Source: Artemisia argyi
Lineage: Eukaryota; Streptophyta; Magnoliopsida; Asterales; Asteraceae
Length of the DNA: 64,000 nucleotides
Assembly: GCA_030686995.1 (NCBI GenBank)
Contig: CM060704.1
Span: 120,506,042-120,570,041, forward strand
Direction: 5' to 3'
Shown: one piece after another, positions 20,555-31,968 of the stretch
How positions within the stretch are numbered: position 1 is the stretch's first letter
Layout: each line of letters opens with the position of its first letter
Position numbers and translations under genes: made by a program
Notes under the pieces: generated by a model
What the model saw: only the letters and a program-made list of their open reading frames with translations
Databases searched by the model: none
Told to the model about the DNA's origin: nothing

Positions 20555-22411
20555 ATGGAATCGGAAAAATATCTAGAAGGGCAATCTATGCAAAGACCAC
20601 TACTATTTGAAAGTTATGGTTTTCTTTATTGGAAAAATAGATTCGAAACTTATGTGAAATCAAAAGATCTTGATCTTTGGCATGTCATTACCTTTGGTGA
20701 TTTTTCCCCTATTCAATATAATTTTGAAACTAAAATGGATGAAATTGTATCTTTTGAAAAACAAAATGATGATTTGAAAAAGAAACTAGCAAAAAATAAT
20801 GAGGCTAAAATGGTTATTTATAATGCGTTACCACGCAAAGAATATGAAAGAATTTTTATGTGTAAAACCGCAAAAGAAATTTGGGATTCTTTACTAATCA
20901 CTCACCAAGGTAATAGTCAAGTTAAAGATAACAAAATAGATCTTCTTGTTCAACAATATGAACAATTTACGATTCCGGAGGAGGAATCAATAGATAATGC
21001 TTTTGCTAGATTTAACACTATCATCACAAGTTTAAAAGCACTTGATGAGAATTTTTCTAGTAAGAATTTTGTTTGGAAATTTCTTAGGGCTCTTCATCCA
21101 AAATGGCGAGCTAAAGTTACGGCGATTGAAGAATCGAAGAACTTGTCAACTCTTCAACTTAATGAGTTGATCAGCAACCTGAAAGTCTACGAAGCAATAA
21201 TAAAAAAAGACTCCGAGATGGTCAGTGGAAAAAGAGAGCAAAGCAAGTCAGTTGCGTTGAAAGCTAGGAAGGAATCTAGTAACGAGGATAGCTCAACCTC
21301 CGAAAGTGATGACGAAGAATATGCGATGGCCGTAAGAGACTTCAAGAAATTCTTCAAAAGGCGAGGAAGATTCGTTAGACAACCGCATGATGAAAGGAAA
21401 GCAAACCAAAGAAATAAAGATGACAAAAATGGCAAAAGATATAGGAAGTGCTTCAAATGTGGTGATCCAAATCATCTCATCGGAAAATGTCCAATGATGT
21501 CAAGAAATCAAAATCAAAAGGCGTTTGTTGGAGGAGCTTGGAGTGATAGCGATGACGATGAGAAAGAAATCACAAATGAAGAGAAATGTCTTATGGCTAA
21601 GACATCAAGCGAGGTACGTTCCGAAACCGAATACTTTAGTGACGAAAATTTATCATTAGACGAAAAAGACCTAGACAGTGAATATAATAGGTTATGCAAA
21701 TTAGGTCAAAAGGTTATAGCTAAAAATAAGTCACTAAAACATATTAATAATCTATTAGAAAATGAAGTACTCGAATTAAAAATTAGACTACAACATTTGG
21801 AAAAAGGAAAAGAAGTTTTTATAGAATGTAAAACATGCATAGAGGTTAATAATGAAAACGAAAAACTTAAAGATGAAATTTTCAAACTTGACAAGTTTAA
21901 AAATAGTAGTAACCCACTTAAGAAAATAATAAGTGTTCAAGAAACTTCGGGAGATAAAACCGGTCTAGGATTAACCTCAACTAATGTTTCAACTAGTGAA
22001 AATAAAAGTATAAAGTTTGAATGTGAATCTAGTAAACAAAAATCATTAGAATCAAAATCTAAGTATATACTTACAAAAGATAGAAAAATACCCATTGCGA
22101 ATGATGAAAAAGTAAAAACTTTTTATAAACCATCCTTAAAGACCGAAGTAGGATCCTCTAAATTTAAATTAAGATCTAAAACTCCACCACCGAGAAAACC
22201 AAATAATCTTCATACTCGATCTAAAACACCTCAACCTAGAAGAAACCAAAATAGACAAAACTACAATAATACTAGTCATCAAATGTGGAATTATCAACCA
22301 AGTTACAATCCTTGGGGAATACTACCACCATACATGCATCCTAGCCAAATGTTGAATATGTTTGGACCAAACAACTTTGGACCAATGAGACAATGGGAAC
22401 CAAGTGGCTAA
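20555..22411 (+). CDS. gag: Gag polyprotein, Copia/Sirevirus type, intact
   Basis: 618 codons from the first in-frame ATG (20555); the frame is open slightly upstream but without ATG. Residues about 10-220 form the Copia Gag domain of the UBN2/DUF4219 type ([20 protein letters not shown], later [19 protein letters not shown]). A serine/acid stretch follows, then a basic [11 protein letters not shown] patch and one CX2CX4HX4C knuckle, [14 protein letters not shown], near residue 305. Beyond it is a long leucine-rich coiled-coil segment (about 365-455) and a Lys/Ser/Pro/Asn-rich tail. It forms the particle shell and binds RNA. Long Gags with a coiled coil fit Sireviruses. There are no stops or frameshifts, and the frame ends in TAA without entering protease. 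An intact gag without pol suggests the element is mobilised by another Copia. Confidence 0.92.
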   Translation: MESEKYLEGQSMQRPLLFESYGFLYWKNRFETYVKSKDLDLWHVITFGDFSPIQYNFETKMDEIVSFEKQNDDLKKKLAKNNEAKMVIYNALPRKEYERIFMCKTAKEIWDSLLITHQGNSQVKDNKIDLLVQQYEQFTIPEEESIDNAFARFNTIITSLKALDENFSSKNFVWKFLRALHPKWRAKVTAIEESKNLSTLQLNELISNLKVYEAIIKKDSEMVSGKREQSKSVALKARKESSNEDSSTSESDDEEYAMAVRDFKKFFKRRGRFVRQPHDERKANQRNKDDKNGKRYRKCFKCGDPNHLIGKCPMMSRNQNQKAFVGGAWSDSDDDEKEITNEEKCLMAKTSSEVRSETEYFSDENLSLDEKDLDSEYNRLCKLGQKVIAKNKSLKHINNLLENEVLELKIRLQHLEKGKEVFIECKTCIEVNNENEKLKDEIFKLDKFKNSSNPLKKIISVQETSGDKTGLGLTSTNVSTSENKSIKFECESSKQKSLESKSKYILTKDRKIPIANDEKVKTFYKPSLKTEVGSSKFKLRSKTPPPRKPNNLHTRSKTPQPRRNQNRQNYNNTSHQMWNYQPSYNPWGILPPYMHPSQMLNMFGPNNFGPMRQWEPSG

Positions 22412-23771
22412 GCTGTCAATCTTGGAAGAAGTTGGAATATCATCTGCAAATGACTTCTATAAGTCATCATGGTCACTTGAAGTGCTTGAAGATATTCCAT
22501 TGAAGACTAAAAGGTACGTGTTTCTTTTAAGTTCATCGCTATAATTTGCATGCTTAGATATATGATTAGTTAGATTAATGCTTAGCTATACATATATGTG
22601 TACATAATAGCTTATATTCTTATAACCTAGAAACATCATTGGTTGACTCTCCTAGGAATAAGATAAAATTGTTCATTGCCGAACGAAATAGAAAATGGAA
22701 ATCTTCTATATCCACTATTAGCAAACTCATGGTGATGAAGTGAAATGAGTTAAGTGGATCGATCGTTAATATAAAAGTAGGATTAGATCCCTCACGTAAG
22801 AAAACTATGAATGAAACAAGCTCTCGTAGACTATGGCATTAAGTTATATAAGCGTGCGAAAACAAAGGAACTACAGATGTTAGGTTATACCCCATTCAAC
22901 ACTCTCGCATCTAACATATAAATTATCGTCTTCATTTCCTTTAGGATCATAGGATATGTAGAAACGATAGCATCAGATAATAATAGGCTTAACCAATCCT
23001 CTTGAGCATGAGATCTTTAATAAACATTTTTTAAAATATTTGATTTATGATATTTGTTGTCAAAAATCTAATATCTCTAAAAATATGCAAAAACCTCACA
23101 TTTTGGAAAATAGGTTTTCAAATAACTATCCCACTTTTAAATAACATGTTTTCACTATCAATATCCACAATTTTGTTTTAATCAAAACTAAAGATTGGGA
23201 AAATATTCTTTACCGTTCATTCACACATTTTGAAGTAAAAACCCAATCTATTTTATTCAAATAACTCTCATATCTAAGTGAAAACTTACTTTCAAACATT
23301 GTTGAATAATGCTAAAAACGTCTCTTTTAAAATCATGCATGGTGATCTCATATTTGTCATCTATATTTATATAAATGACACTTATAAGTGAACTAAATCA
23401 AATCAAGGGGACCATGGTTTGTTCATTAAGACTTTGTTTGTAACAAGTCTAGAAATCCATGCTATCATAACTACCCACTTATTGCACATTGATACACGTT
23501 AGGATTAATCCTCCTAGTTATGTAGTTATGAAATACTTGATGTTGCTTATTGTTTCCTAGCACTTATATTTTACTTGCTTGATGAGTATGTTTGCATGCT
23601 AGATGAAATTGCTTGTTTACTTAATCTCTTTGATTAACATGCTTTGGCTACATAATTGCCTACATAATTAGTATATGCTTAATTGCCTCAAAGAGTTGGA
23701 CTTGTTTGAAACCAAAAACACAACCATTCTGCAATTCACTACAAAAAACCCTTTTCTGGCAATCTGGGAAT

Positions 23772-23868
23772 CACCAGATGGGCGGCCCCCTTAAATCATA
23801 AGGCGGCCCCTTTAATTATTAAGGGGACCGACCTCCAATTAAGGGGACCGGCCATCTGATGGTCGAAG
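23772..23868. repeat. Internal four-arm inverted repeat (element B)
   Basis: Outer arms agatgggcggcccccttaa and ttaaggggaccggccatct pair at 17 of 19 positions. Inner arms ggcggcccctttaatt and aattaaggggaccgacc-type pair within. It resembles the LTR array but has a longer outer stem. Confidence 0.8.
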
Positions 23869-24257
23869 GTGTTGTTTCCTTTTTCTACTTTTTAGCCCAT
23901 TTCATCCTACACTTCCCAAAATTCATAAACCTATTTTATCCTAAACCTTCTATCAAAATTTATACATCCTTAATCCCACCAATCCTACATTATAAACACT
24001 CTCATTCCTCTCAATCTATACTCACCTCTTCATGACCTCTCCCATTAAACCAAAACCACCAAATAACCCGTTTGGAGAAGAAAGCCTAACTTCCATTAAA
24101 AGCCCGTCAAACCAAATGATGTTGTCAAACATCCAACACCAAATTCCTCCCATGTCTTCAACATTACATACCTAACACCTCACTCTCCTTCTCACCAACA
24201 TTACATATCAAAAACCTTTACTCACCCATATCATTCTACATTACACTCAAACCTCAT

Positions 24258-24796
24258 AATCTTTTCACAACTCAAGCGATGTTGTTCATAATCAACCAAC
24301 ACCTAAACCTCACTCTCACACAAATGATCCATTTAACAACAAATCATCCATTCGTGCTTCCACTAATGCTCCTTCTTATGATGAGCATGCACAATCCCAA
24401 AACAATAATCCCAACCTCATTACCAACACTTTACATGTTGCTCATTCAACAAAAACACCATCCACTCATGAAGCATCTCTTCCACCCATATCATGTTTTC
24501 ATGATTACCCAAGCTCAAACATGTCTCCACCACCAAGAGTATCGCCACCACATCCTACAACTTCACATGCCATTCCTATGTTGCATGTTCAAACCCTCAC
24601 CCAAGACAACTATCATGCTCCACCACCATCACCTTCCTCTGAACACTTAATGTTCGTTGAGGCGCTAAAAGAATCCCATGAGCTTAGTGCTCTTTTAGCC
24701 TTACATCTTGCTCAACGCAATTTGGATCCACCTTCATCTAGATCACCCTCATCACCACACAACATAAATCAACTTGAGAAGCATGTCAACAATTGA
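24258..24796 (+). CDS. Ser/Pro/His/Asn-rich open frame, doubtful
   Basis: The frame is open for about 178 codons (TAA just before it) but its first ATG is at 24521, leaving 91 codons. Composition is low complexity (SPPPRVSPPHP, PSSRSPSSPH) and no family is recognised. A near-identical composition in the other frames argues that the C/A-rich sequence itself avoids stops. It could be a relic of an extra Sirevirus ORF between pol and the 3' LTR. I consider it probably non-coding. Confidence 0.25.
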
Positions 24797-25473
24797 CCTT
24801 GTTGCATCTTTCTCCTAAAAACCATTGCATTCAATGAACACTTCACTTGGATTGAATATCTTCTCACTAGATCACATCCAATACCCTCACTTGAACAACA
24901 TCCAAAACCTTAATCAACCTCTTCCGCTACAAACTCTCCACAACCAAACTCTCCAACATTCATGACCCAAACATATACCTCCATTAATCCAACAACCTTA
25001 CCCTAATTCAACCATCTTCATTCCAAACACTCCATCATCAACCATCTAAGCATACTATATGCTTATGATTTTCACTTTCAAATACGAATCAACCAACCTT
25101 TTGTTACAAGCAAGTCCGATGGCTCTCTTTGGCAAATTAGGATCTTTAACATAATCTCTTTGAATTAATTGTTATGTATCCTTAATATTTGTTTGTTATG
25201 CTTGTTATTTGTATATTGCATATTCTTCTATATATGCTTATGCTTCTAATATTTTTCTTGCGAGCATTCCATATCTCGATCCCTTGGTGCCATCGAACGA
25301 GGGGGAGCACACACCAAGCAGGAGCTTTCATCCCGTCTAACTTTATTTATGAAGCTAGCTGGCATAACCTTTTTGATTCTACAAAAAAGGGGAGAAGTGA
25401 ATATAAACTCACTAAGTACTTGTCTAAAAAAAATTAATTTTTAGACTTAATGAGTTCAGGTTTTGTAATCATC

Positions 25474-25487
25474 AAAAAGGGAGAGAT
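25474..25487 (+). other. Polypurine tract of element B
   Basis: AAAAAGGGAGAGAT abuts the 3' LTR. Matches the aaaaggggagat type of Sireviruses. Confidence 0.85.
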
Positions 25488-27148
25488 TATTGATATAAAT
25501 AATGCCTAAAAACATTATTAACATATATCGATATCTCTATGTTTTGATAATCACAAAACGTAAACTCATTGAACTACAAATTATGACGTAAACAAGTATT
25601 TAGTCGTAAATATTTGCTTTAGCATCCATATCACTTAAGGTATGAATAAACAAAGTGTCTAATGCATTTTATGATCAAAGGAATTTTTATTTTTACAAAC
25701 CTTACATTTTATTAAAGTGGGACAAACATTTTTAAACTTATACAAAACAATTTTGTATTTATAAGAAATGTTTTATTCAAAATAAATAGTTTGAATTCAA
25801 ATTTCAACCCAAAAAACGGCTACATTCTTCAGCAAAAACCTCCCCCACAAAAAGACAAAAAATCTGAAGAAAAAATATTTTTTTTATTAGGCGGCCCCCT
25901 TCATTATACTAGGCGGTCCCCTTAATTATTAAGGGGACCGGCACCCAATTAAGGGGACCGGCCACGCTCCCAAACAGTATTTTTCCCCTTATAAATACTG
26001 GTTCATTCCACAGATTTTTCTCACCTTTTGCACCTCAAAACTTTCTGTTCTAGATCTCATTTCTATTCTCTAAAATCCTTTGATCATACATACATAAATC
26101 TTTGTTTCAAAGTGATCCAAACCTCTACCTTTCAAGTGCAAGAGAAGAATACTTCAATCCTTCAAGAGAAGAAGTATTACAACTTGTTGTGACCCCCACA
26201 TCCAAGTTGTTAGAGCATCATCCATTATATCTATTTCTTTGTGTAACTAGTTGTGAATATTTGATAGAAGATAGATAGCAAGGTGTGTAGATAGAGTGAG
26301 TGTGTAGTAGATAGTTGTGAAGTAGAGAAGTTGGGAAGTAGATAGTTGTGAAGAAGATTGTTGTGAAGTAGGTAGTTGTGAAGATAGATACGTGTGAAGA
26401 AGTAGTGTTGTGATTAAGTAGTGACTAGGTGTGAAGAAGTAGTGTTGTGATTAAGTAGTGACTAGGTGTGAAGAAGTTGTGTAGAAGGTGTGAATAAGTT
26501 GTGACGAAGTTGTGGTGTGTATATTGGTGTGTATGGTTTTCTCCGCCATAAGGGAGCTTGTTGACATAGTGAAGAAAACTCTCGAGTAGGTGACTCGAGG
26601 AGTAGAGTAGGGCAAAGAAGGTGTCCTTGTAGCCGAACCACTATAAATCCTTTGTCTCGCGGTTAGATCTTTCCATATCTTACTTATTATCTTGCTTATA
26701 CCGTTATTACTTTTGTAGACGTAGACGTATATATATATTTGCTCATATAATGCTAGTATTGATTTTACTTAAAGATCAAACGAAAGTTTCATTCACAAAA
26801 CAAAGTTTTTACAATCAAACTAAAAAGGTAACATACATATAATTGATCATTTCGATCAAGTAAAATTTTCATACAAAATATAACTAAGGATTATAAAAAA
26901 AACGATTACTTACTTATCTCTCGTATATAGCTATAATTGTTTATATTGTGCATGTGTTGATTTCACATACTTAGCTTATATTATTATTGTTCATACTTAG
27001 ATATAGTTGTTCATATTGTTCAAGATTTGGGTTCACATAAGATTGAATCAAAGTTTTAAAAGCAAACAAGGTTTTAAAACAAAACTAAGTTTTCATAATA
27101 AAATTAAAAAGACGTAAAACTATTCAACCCCCCTTCTAGTTTTCCACA
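25488..27148 (+). repeat. Element B 3' LTR
   Basis: 1,661 bp. Starts TATTGATAT, so the canonical TG has become TA by a G-to-A change; the other end keeps CA. Carries a 37-38 bp tandem duplication near 26400-26470 absent from the 5' LTR. Confidence 0.92.
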
Positions 27149-27153
27149 CTTAT

Positions 27154-28563
27154 TCCTTTGGTTACTGCTCATTTCAAGTTCCCCCAGTTTCCTTTTAGCT
27201 TATTTTATCATTAGTTTGTACTGATTAGCTTAATATAAGTTTTTTCAAGTCCTACAAATCCTAATAAGCCCATTTGCTTAACTGCCAATCCATTTAGCTT
27301 CTCATCTGCTTATTTTTAAGCTTCTGGCCAAAGTGCTTTTGTTAAAGTTTGATATTTTGAGTTTATAAATAGTTTTGGAAAAGAAAAAGCCAGAAAAACC
27401 AAATTTAATTATAAGTGATAGTTTCTATTTAATTTTATTTATCTTTTTAATTTTCAATTTTAGAATTTCTTTAGGTAACTTGCATTTTTATATATTTCTT
27501 AATTTCCTTTTACCTTAAAGTAATTTCAGTAATTTTTCCAAATTTTAATATTGTCATTTAGTATTTATTAGATTTAATATTAGTTTAATTAATTATTAAT
27601 TAATAATCAAGTATTAAATAGCAAATTTAGTTTTTATAAAGTAAACCCTAGTTTTTATATTTTTCCCAGCTTTTGTAAGTTATAAAATAATTTTAGGAAT
27701 TTTCTTATAATTTCTACTGTTCATCTTCTAGTTTTTTAAATTTAAATAGTTTAATTAGTAATTAATTAATATATAGTTTAATAATTAGTAAAATAGTGTA
27801 AAAACATATAAAACAAACTTTTTATAATTTTTTAGAATTCCTGTGATGGTTAATTAGATTTATAAATTTTTCTATAATTTTCTAAATCATTTTAGTATTA
27901 TTAGTAATTTAAAATTAGTTAATTTGTTAAATTAAATATAATTAGTAATTAATTAATATAAAATCCACAAAAAGACAAAAAGACATATTTTTATTTTTAA
28001 AATTTGTTTTTAATTATTTTATAATTTTAGAAATTTAATTTTCATTTTTTTTAGTATTAAAATAATATTATATTGTATTTAAGTTATTTAAATATTAATA
28101 ATTAGTATTAAATAGTATTTAATTAATATTAAATAATTAATTAGTGTAAAAATTTATTTTCTTTTTCTAAAAAATTTCTTTTATCTTTAGGTTTGTAAAA
28201 AAGTCATTTTCACCCCCTGTGGGTTTTCAGATTTCAGTTTTCACGTTTTATTTTGTACGTTTACGTTATTTTAAATGTAAACGTACGCGTTTTTAGATAT
28301 TAAACGTTTTTAGGTATCTAACTTTTACGTAATCATCTATATAGCTTGTTTAAGCTATTTCTTTGTAGATTCCTTAGTATAACCATTCACAAACCCCTTT
28401 CTGTCCAAATTCATCCGATCACAAACCCGTTTGATAACAATTCACACCTCGTCGGGACATAACGACCCGGGGAAACACTGTATTCCATGGAGATTAACTC
28501 TAAGGAGTTTGACTATGTTGACCATTCCTTGGTCAATATAAGTTGACCGTTTGCGGCCAATCA
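27154..28563 (+). repeat. Element C 3' LTR, second part
   Basis: Continues the LTR after element B and its CTTAT duplication. With 16157-18864 it totals 4,118 bp, against 4,116 for the 5' LTR. Ends GGCCAATCA, then TGAAT. Confidence 0.92.
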
Positions 28564-30078
28564 TGAATGGGGAAAGAGTCTACCACCTTCATTCTTAGGT
28601 TACCCGGATCCTTTGGTTTGATGGGTGGATTTGAAGTTAGAAGAGTTTTATGACAAAGATTTGAGCTCTTGCCATTTTCATAAATAGTATGCTCTAACGG
28701 TTCTTCATCCATTTCGGTTCCCATATTTTTTATTTCAACTTCATCTTCATCTTTGTACTCAAACTTGCTTTCATCAAAGAAGTGGAGTGTTGGCGTTTTG
28801 AAGTTGGAATGTTGGAAAGAGCTTTTATGGGTAATGGGTTTGGTTTGAGAAATCATCGAGACCCTATTCATCAAGGTTGGTTTGAGTGATTTAGAGGTTA
28901 TGGTATAGGCGTGAGAGTTCCCTTTCTCAAAAGGAAGCTTATGAGAAAAGAAGTTATTCTGGGTTGAACTCACAGAGGGAGGTGTTTCATTGTGCCCATC
29001 GCTGCTTGTTTCATTAGGGATTGAGAGTTCAAAAATCTTTTCGATCATCTTGGGTATAGCTTCTTCCCTAATTTTCTCCTTAATCCTTGATATAAACTTA
29101 TCAGCCAATTCCATGAAAACACTTCGGGTGTTTTCCATGCGGGCTTCTAATTGTTGGATTTGCCTCTCTTGGTTGTTTACAAAAGTCAGCATTATCCCTT
29201 CGAATTCCTCTTGTTGTGAATATTCAGGAAACGTATATTTACTGTCTGCATTCACATATCCAAAGGGATTAGCCATGGGCATCTCGGCTCTCATCAATTC
29301 CTCAACCTGCCTTTCGATGTTCTCAAATAACTGTTCTTGGGTTGCATTCATGTAATCTAAACTTCCTTCCTCCAAGAACATTGGATCCTCCCATTCTTCT
29401 TCTTCGGATTGTGCTAAGTCCTCAATGACCTCCCAACACTTATCAACATTAAGCTTGCTTAGTCTACCATTGGCAGCATGATCTATAACTTTTCTAGTTT
29501 GGTGATTAACTCCATCATAAAAGGTTTGGATTTGAAACCAAAGATCGAGGCCATGATGGGGGACTTTGTGGAGTAGTTCCTTGAAACGAGTCCATGCCTC
29601 ATAAAGAGTTTCACCTTGACATTATTGGAACATCAAGATGTCATTCCTTAGCTTAGTAGTTCTCCCCGATGGGAAAAATTTAGCAAGGAAACGAGTGGTG
29701 AGATTATCCCAAGTCGAGATAGATCCCGCGGGTAGACGATCAAGCCAATGGATAGCTTGGTCATGAAGAGAGAAAGGTAGTATCTCTAGTAGCACCGTTA
29801 AGGTCAATGGCATCTACGATTTAAAAAAAGTCCTTAAGGTGTTGAATTGGGTCTTCGGACATATGTCCGTGGAATGCACATCTGTTTTGCACCAACCGGA
29901 TGGTGTCGGGTCGCAGGTGGGCTACAATGGCTTCTTTGGGAAGCTCAATGGCATTTTGGTAACCTTTGTGGCTTAGTTGGGAGTACTCTCCTAGGGTGCG
30001 GGCTCTAAGAGGTTGGTTTGGTTATTGTGTGTTTGGTTGTGGTGGGATGATGGGATCTAAGATATTACCACCTTCCAT
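28564..30078 (-). pseudogene. gag: Element E gag, Athila type, broken
   Basis: ATG at 30078 starts a Gag frame. It contains the Retrotrans_gag signature around 29830-29600 (PFSLHDQAIHWLDRLPAGSI, then FLAKFFPSGRTTKLRNDI) and, further on, a coiled-coil-like acidic stretch (QEQLFENIERQVEELMRAE). Lesions: TAA codons at about 30023 and 29622, another stop with frameshift around 29815-29850, and the insertion of element C after the codons at 28569, beyond which 38 codons continue at 9034-9150. No zinc knuckle is visible. There is no pol downstream, so the element was gag-only even before decay. Confidence 0.85.
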
Positions 30079-30226
30079 GATGGCGGATGGTAATGGTTAC
30101 GAACAAAGAAATGAAGAAATAAGATAGACTAAAGAAAACCTAGAAAAATAAAATAAAAAATCTCACTAGAAAGGAACCTAATGAGTAGACCTAATCAATA
30201 TAAATTTCAACCTAAACAATAACTAT

Positions 30227-30245
30227 TCCCCGGGTTGCGCCACCA
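30227..30245 (-). other. Primer-binding-site position of element E
   Basis: Minus strand TGGTGGCGCAACCCGGGGA, 6 bases inside the 5' LTR. The 3' half fits the tRNA-Asp type seen in F (TGGCGCCGCAGCCCGGGGA) but the first half is altered, so function is doubtful. Confidence 0.6.
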
Positions 30246-30251
30246 AAAACT

Positions 30252-31963
30252 TGATACGTGGGAATTGCACCCTCGCAATAGGTTTTACCTCTCAAGGGAT
30301 CTCGAGAAGCTTACAACCCCCACCAGGCAGTGTACCTGATCGTTGTAGTATAGTATAGTGACAAGTACCGGGGGATTGATCGTTCAACTCAGGAATAGTG
30401 TCGTTAGGATTGAAATTAATCTAACTAGGTCTAAAGGTGAAGGATGATTCTTTTTGTGTTTTTATATTTTATGAAAAGCAGGTAAAAATCTCGGGTATTG
30501 GAAGGAGGGGCGGAATTAGTTGCTAATCAACCAACTCAATAGCAACTAATTAAACTAATGTGCAAGAAAAATAAACTAAGGTTCTACAAGGGATGTGAAG
30601 CATGTCTACCCATGATATGTTACTCCTTGCTAGCTATCCAATTCTACCTATTGAATTGTCATACCTTGTTTTAATTGACGGATTGTATTCCTTAATACTT
30701 GTCGTAGTGCCGTGTACGATCTTCCCTAACTCTATAAGCTCCTACTTCACTCCTATGTCGAGCCGTTAAAAGCTCCTAACATGGGATCATTAGAATTCAA
30801 TTATGCATTAAATACAACCATATAGTCATAGTACACCTCCGATCATGTTTCTTAAGACGTTCAAGTAAGTTACCAATTGGAAGTCTGCCAGTTTTCTTAA
30901 GCCTAACATCGAATTCAATCAACCAAACAAGAAACAATAGGAATCAAGAATTATAAGCTAAATCAACTAGACCTATTGAAGTTGTCACACCTTAATTGAT
31001 GAAGATAGACACAAACATCAACAAAGACATCAATAAGATCTAATCAATTATATACAAGTTTCACACAATCATAAGTAGACACAAGATGAATTAGCCAAGC
31101 ATAATTAATGAAGAACAAGCAACAATAATGATAATTGAAGACATGAATTAAGATAGAATCAACAAACCATTACAAGATGTTTATGGAGTGATTGAAACCC
31201 TCTAAGTTGCTGGAAAACCACCTACCTTAACCCAGGAATCGACCTTTGGGTTTAGGGCTTACAAAAAATGAAGTTATGATGTTATATTTATAGGCTCTTT
31301 TCTGCCCGGCCCATCTTGACGGCGTCAGCCCTTAAGGAGTGATGGCGTCACAACCATTTTTCACCAAATCGAAGATTTTTTCGTCCCGATCATTTCCTTT
31401 TTTGAATCACTCAAATCCGAGTTCGTATGCAAAAGTTATGGCCAAAACAGTGTCAGCTACTCCGCGCGCAAGTTGTGATTGTCTCGATCATCTTGTGATG
31501 GTTTCACTAAGGTTTCTTCTCGTATAAGCCTTCTTCCTGAGGTCGTCACTTTAAATCATCTGTTGTCATAAGGTTAAGTCCTGACACCGTCATGTGTAAA
31601 CTTACACTGGGCCGTCACGTGTAATCTGACCCTGACGGCCTTGGTGACGCCGTCAGGTCAATTACAAAGAAAATGTTCTGGGCCGTCACGTTATAATTTC
31701 CACATCCACCTCTTTTGTTACTCTTGACGCCGTCACTAGTAATCCCTTGACGTCGTCAGGTACTGTTCCAGCAAGGAATTTTGAGACTTTGCCGTTTTCT
31801 TCACTTTTATGCTCCAAAAACGTCCAAAATGCCTCTTTTTCCAGATTTCTCTCCAAAAGTACCTAAAATGACAAAAGGAACGATTTAGGGCAATATTTGA
31901 TCAAATAATCTCGAATTCGGGCTTAAATGACCCCTTAAAAGCGGTACACTTTTCGCCTCATCA
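30252..31963 (-). repeat. Element E 5' LTR
   Basis: 1,712 bp. Same layout as the 3' LTR: TGACG array 31317-31758, TATA 31285-31293, and terminus CACGTATCA beside the PBS. Followed outward by GTCCT. Confidence 0.92.
31317..31758. promoter_or_regulatory. TGACG palindrome array, second copy (E 5' LTR)
   Basis: Palindromes at 31317 (TGACGGCGTCA) and 31748 (TGACGTCGTCA) bound the array, with others and half-sites between. Some sites intact in the other LTR have decayed here, typically by C-to-T change. Confidence 0.65.
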
Positions 31964-31968
31964 GTCCT

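Larger units (their letters stand above)
22412..25473 (+). other. Element B post-gag region, mostly non-coding
   Basis: No pol domain in any frame. The first 1.3 kb is AT-rich. An internal copy of the four-arm palindrome lies at 23772-23868, then a C/A-rich stretch to about 25080. Near 25300-25400 come 'gagggggagcacacacc' and 'aaaaaaggggagaagtg', purine runs like those near the 3' end of Sireviruses. Confidence 0.75.
18865..27148 (+). mobile_element. Element B: gag-only Sirevirus-like Copia element
   Basis: 8.28 kb with LTRs 18865-20487 and 25488-27148, initiator tRNA-Met PBS, a single intact gag ORF and a terminal purine tract aaaaagggagaga. No protease, integrase or RT is present; the 3 kb after gag is largely non-coding. 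It is the innermost and by position the youngest insertion in the left stack. Hand comparison of the LTRs shows roughly 25 scattered differences plus one 37-38 bp duplication, so it is fairly recent. It would need a helper Copia for reverse transcription. Confidence 0.92.
9151..28563 (+). mobile_element. Element C: non-autonomous Athila-like element with long LTRs
   Basis: Direct LTRs of about 4.12 kb (9151-13266; 16157-18864 plus 27154-28563), tRNA-Asp-type PBS, purine tract and perfect TGAAT duplication. Without nested B it measures about 11.1 kb, with an internal region of only 2.9 kb that holds one frameshifted ORF. Both LTR ends, the tandem-repeat block and the PPT match element H, which encodes a full Athila-type polyprotein. 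C therefore looks like a replacement derivative of an H-type element. It lies inside the gag of element E. Confidence 0.9.
4821..31963 (-). mobile_element. Element E: gag-only Athila-like LTR retrotransposon
   Basis: LTRs of about 1.71 kb (4821-6528 and 30252-31963) in direct orientation, read on the minus strand, with perfect GTCCT duplication. Internal order on the minus strand: PBS-like site, broken gag, post-stop stem-loops, about 2.5 kb conserved non-coding module, purine tract. No PR, RT or INT is present. Length without nested element C is about 7.7 kb. The LTR and 3' module match element F. The gag is of the Athila type. Confidence 0.9.

Noticed and set aside
24279..24650. 123-codon frame rich in Leu, Met and His
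   Set aside because: Overlaps the C/A-rich stretch in another frame; low complexity and no family.
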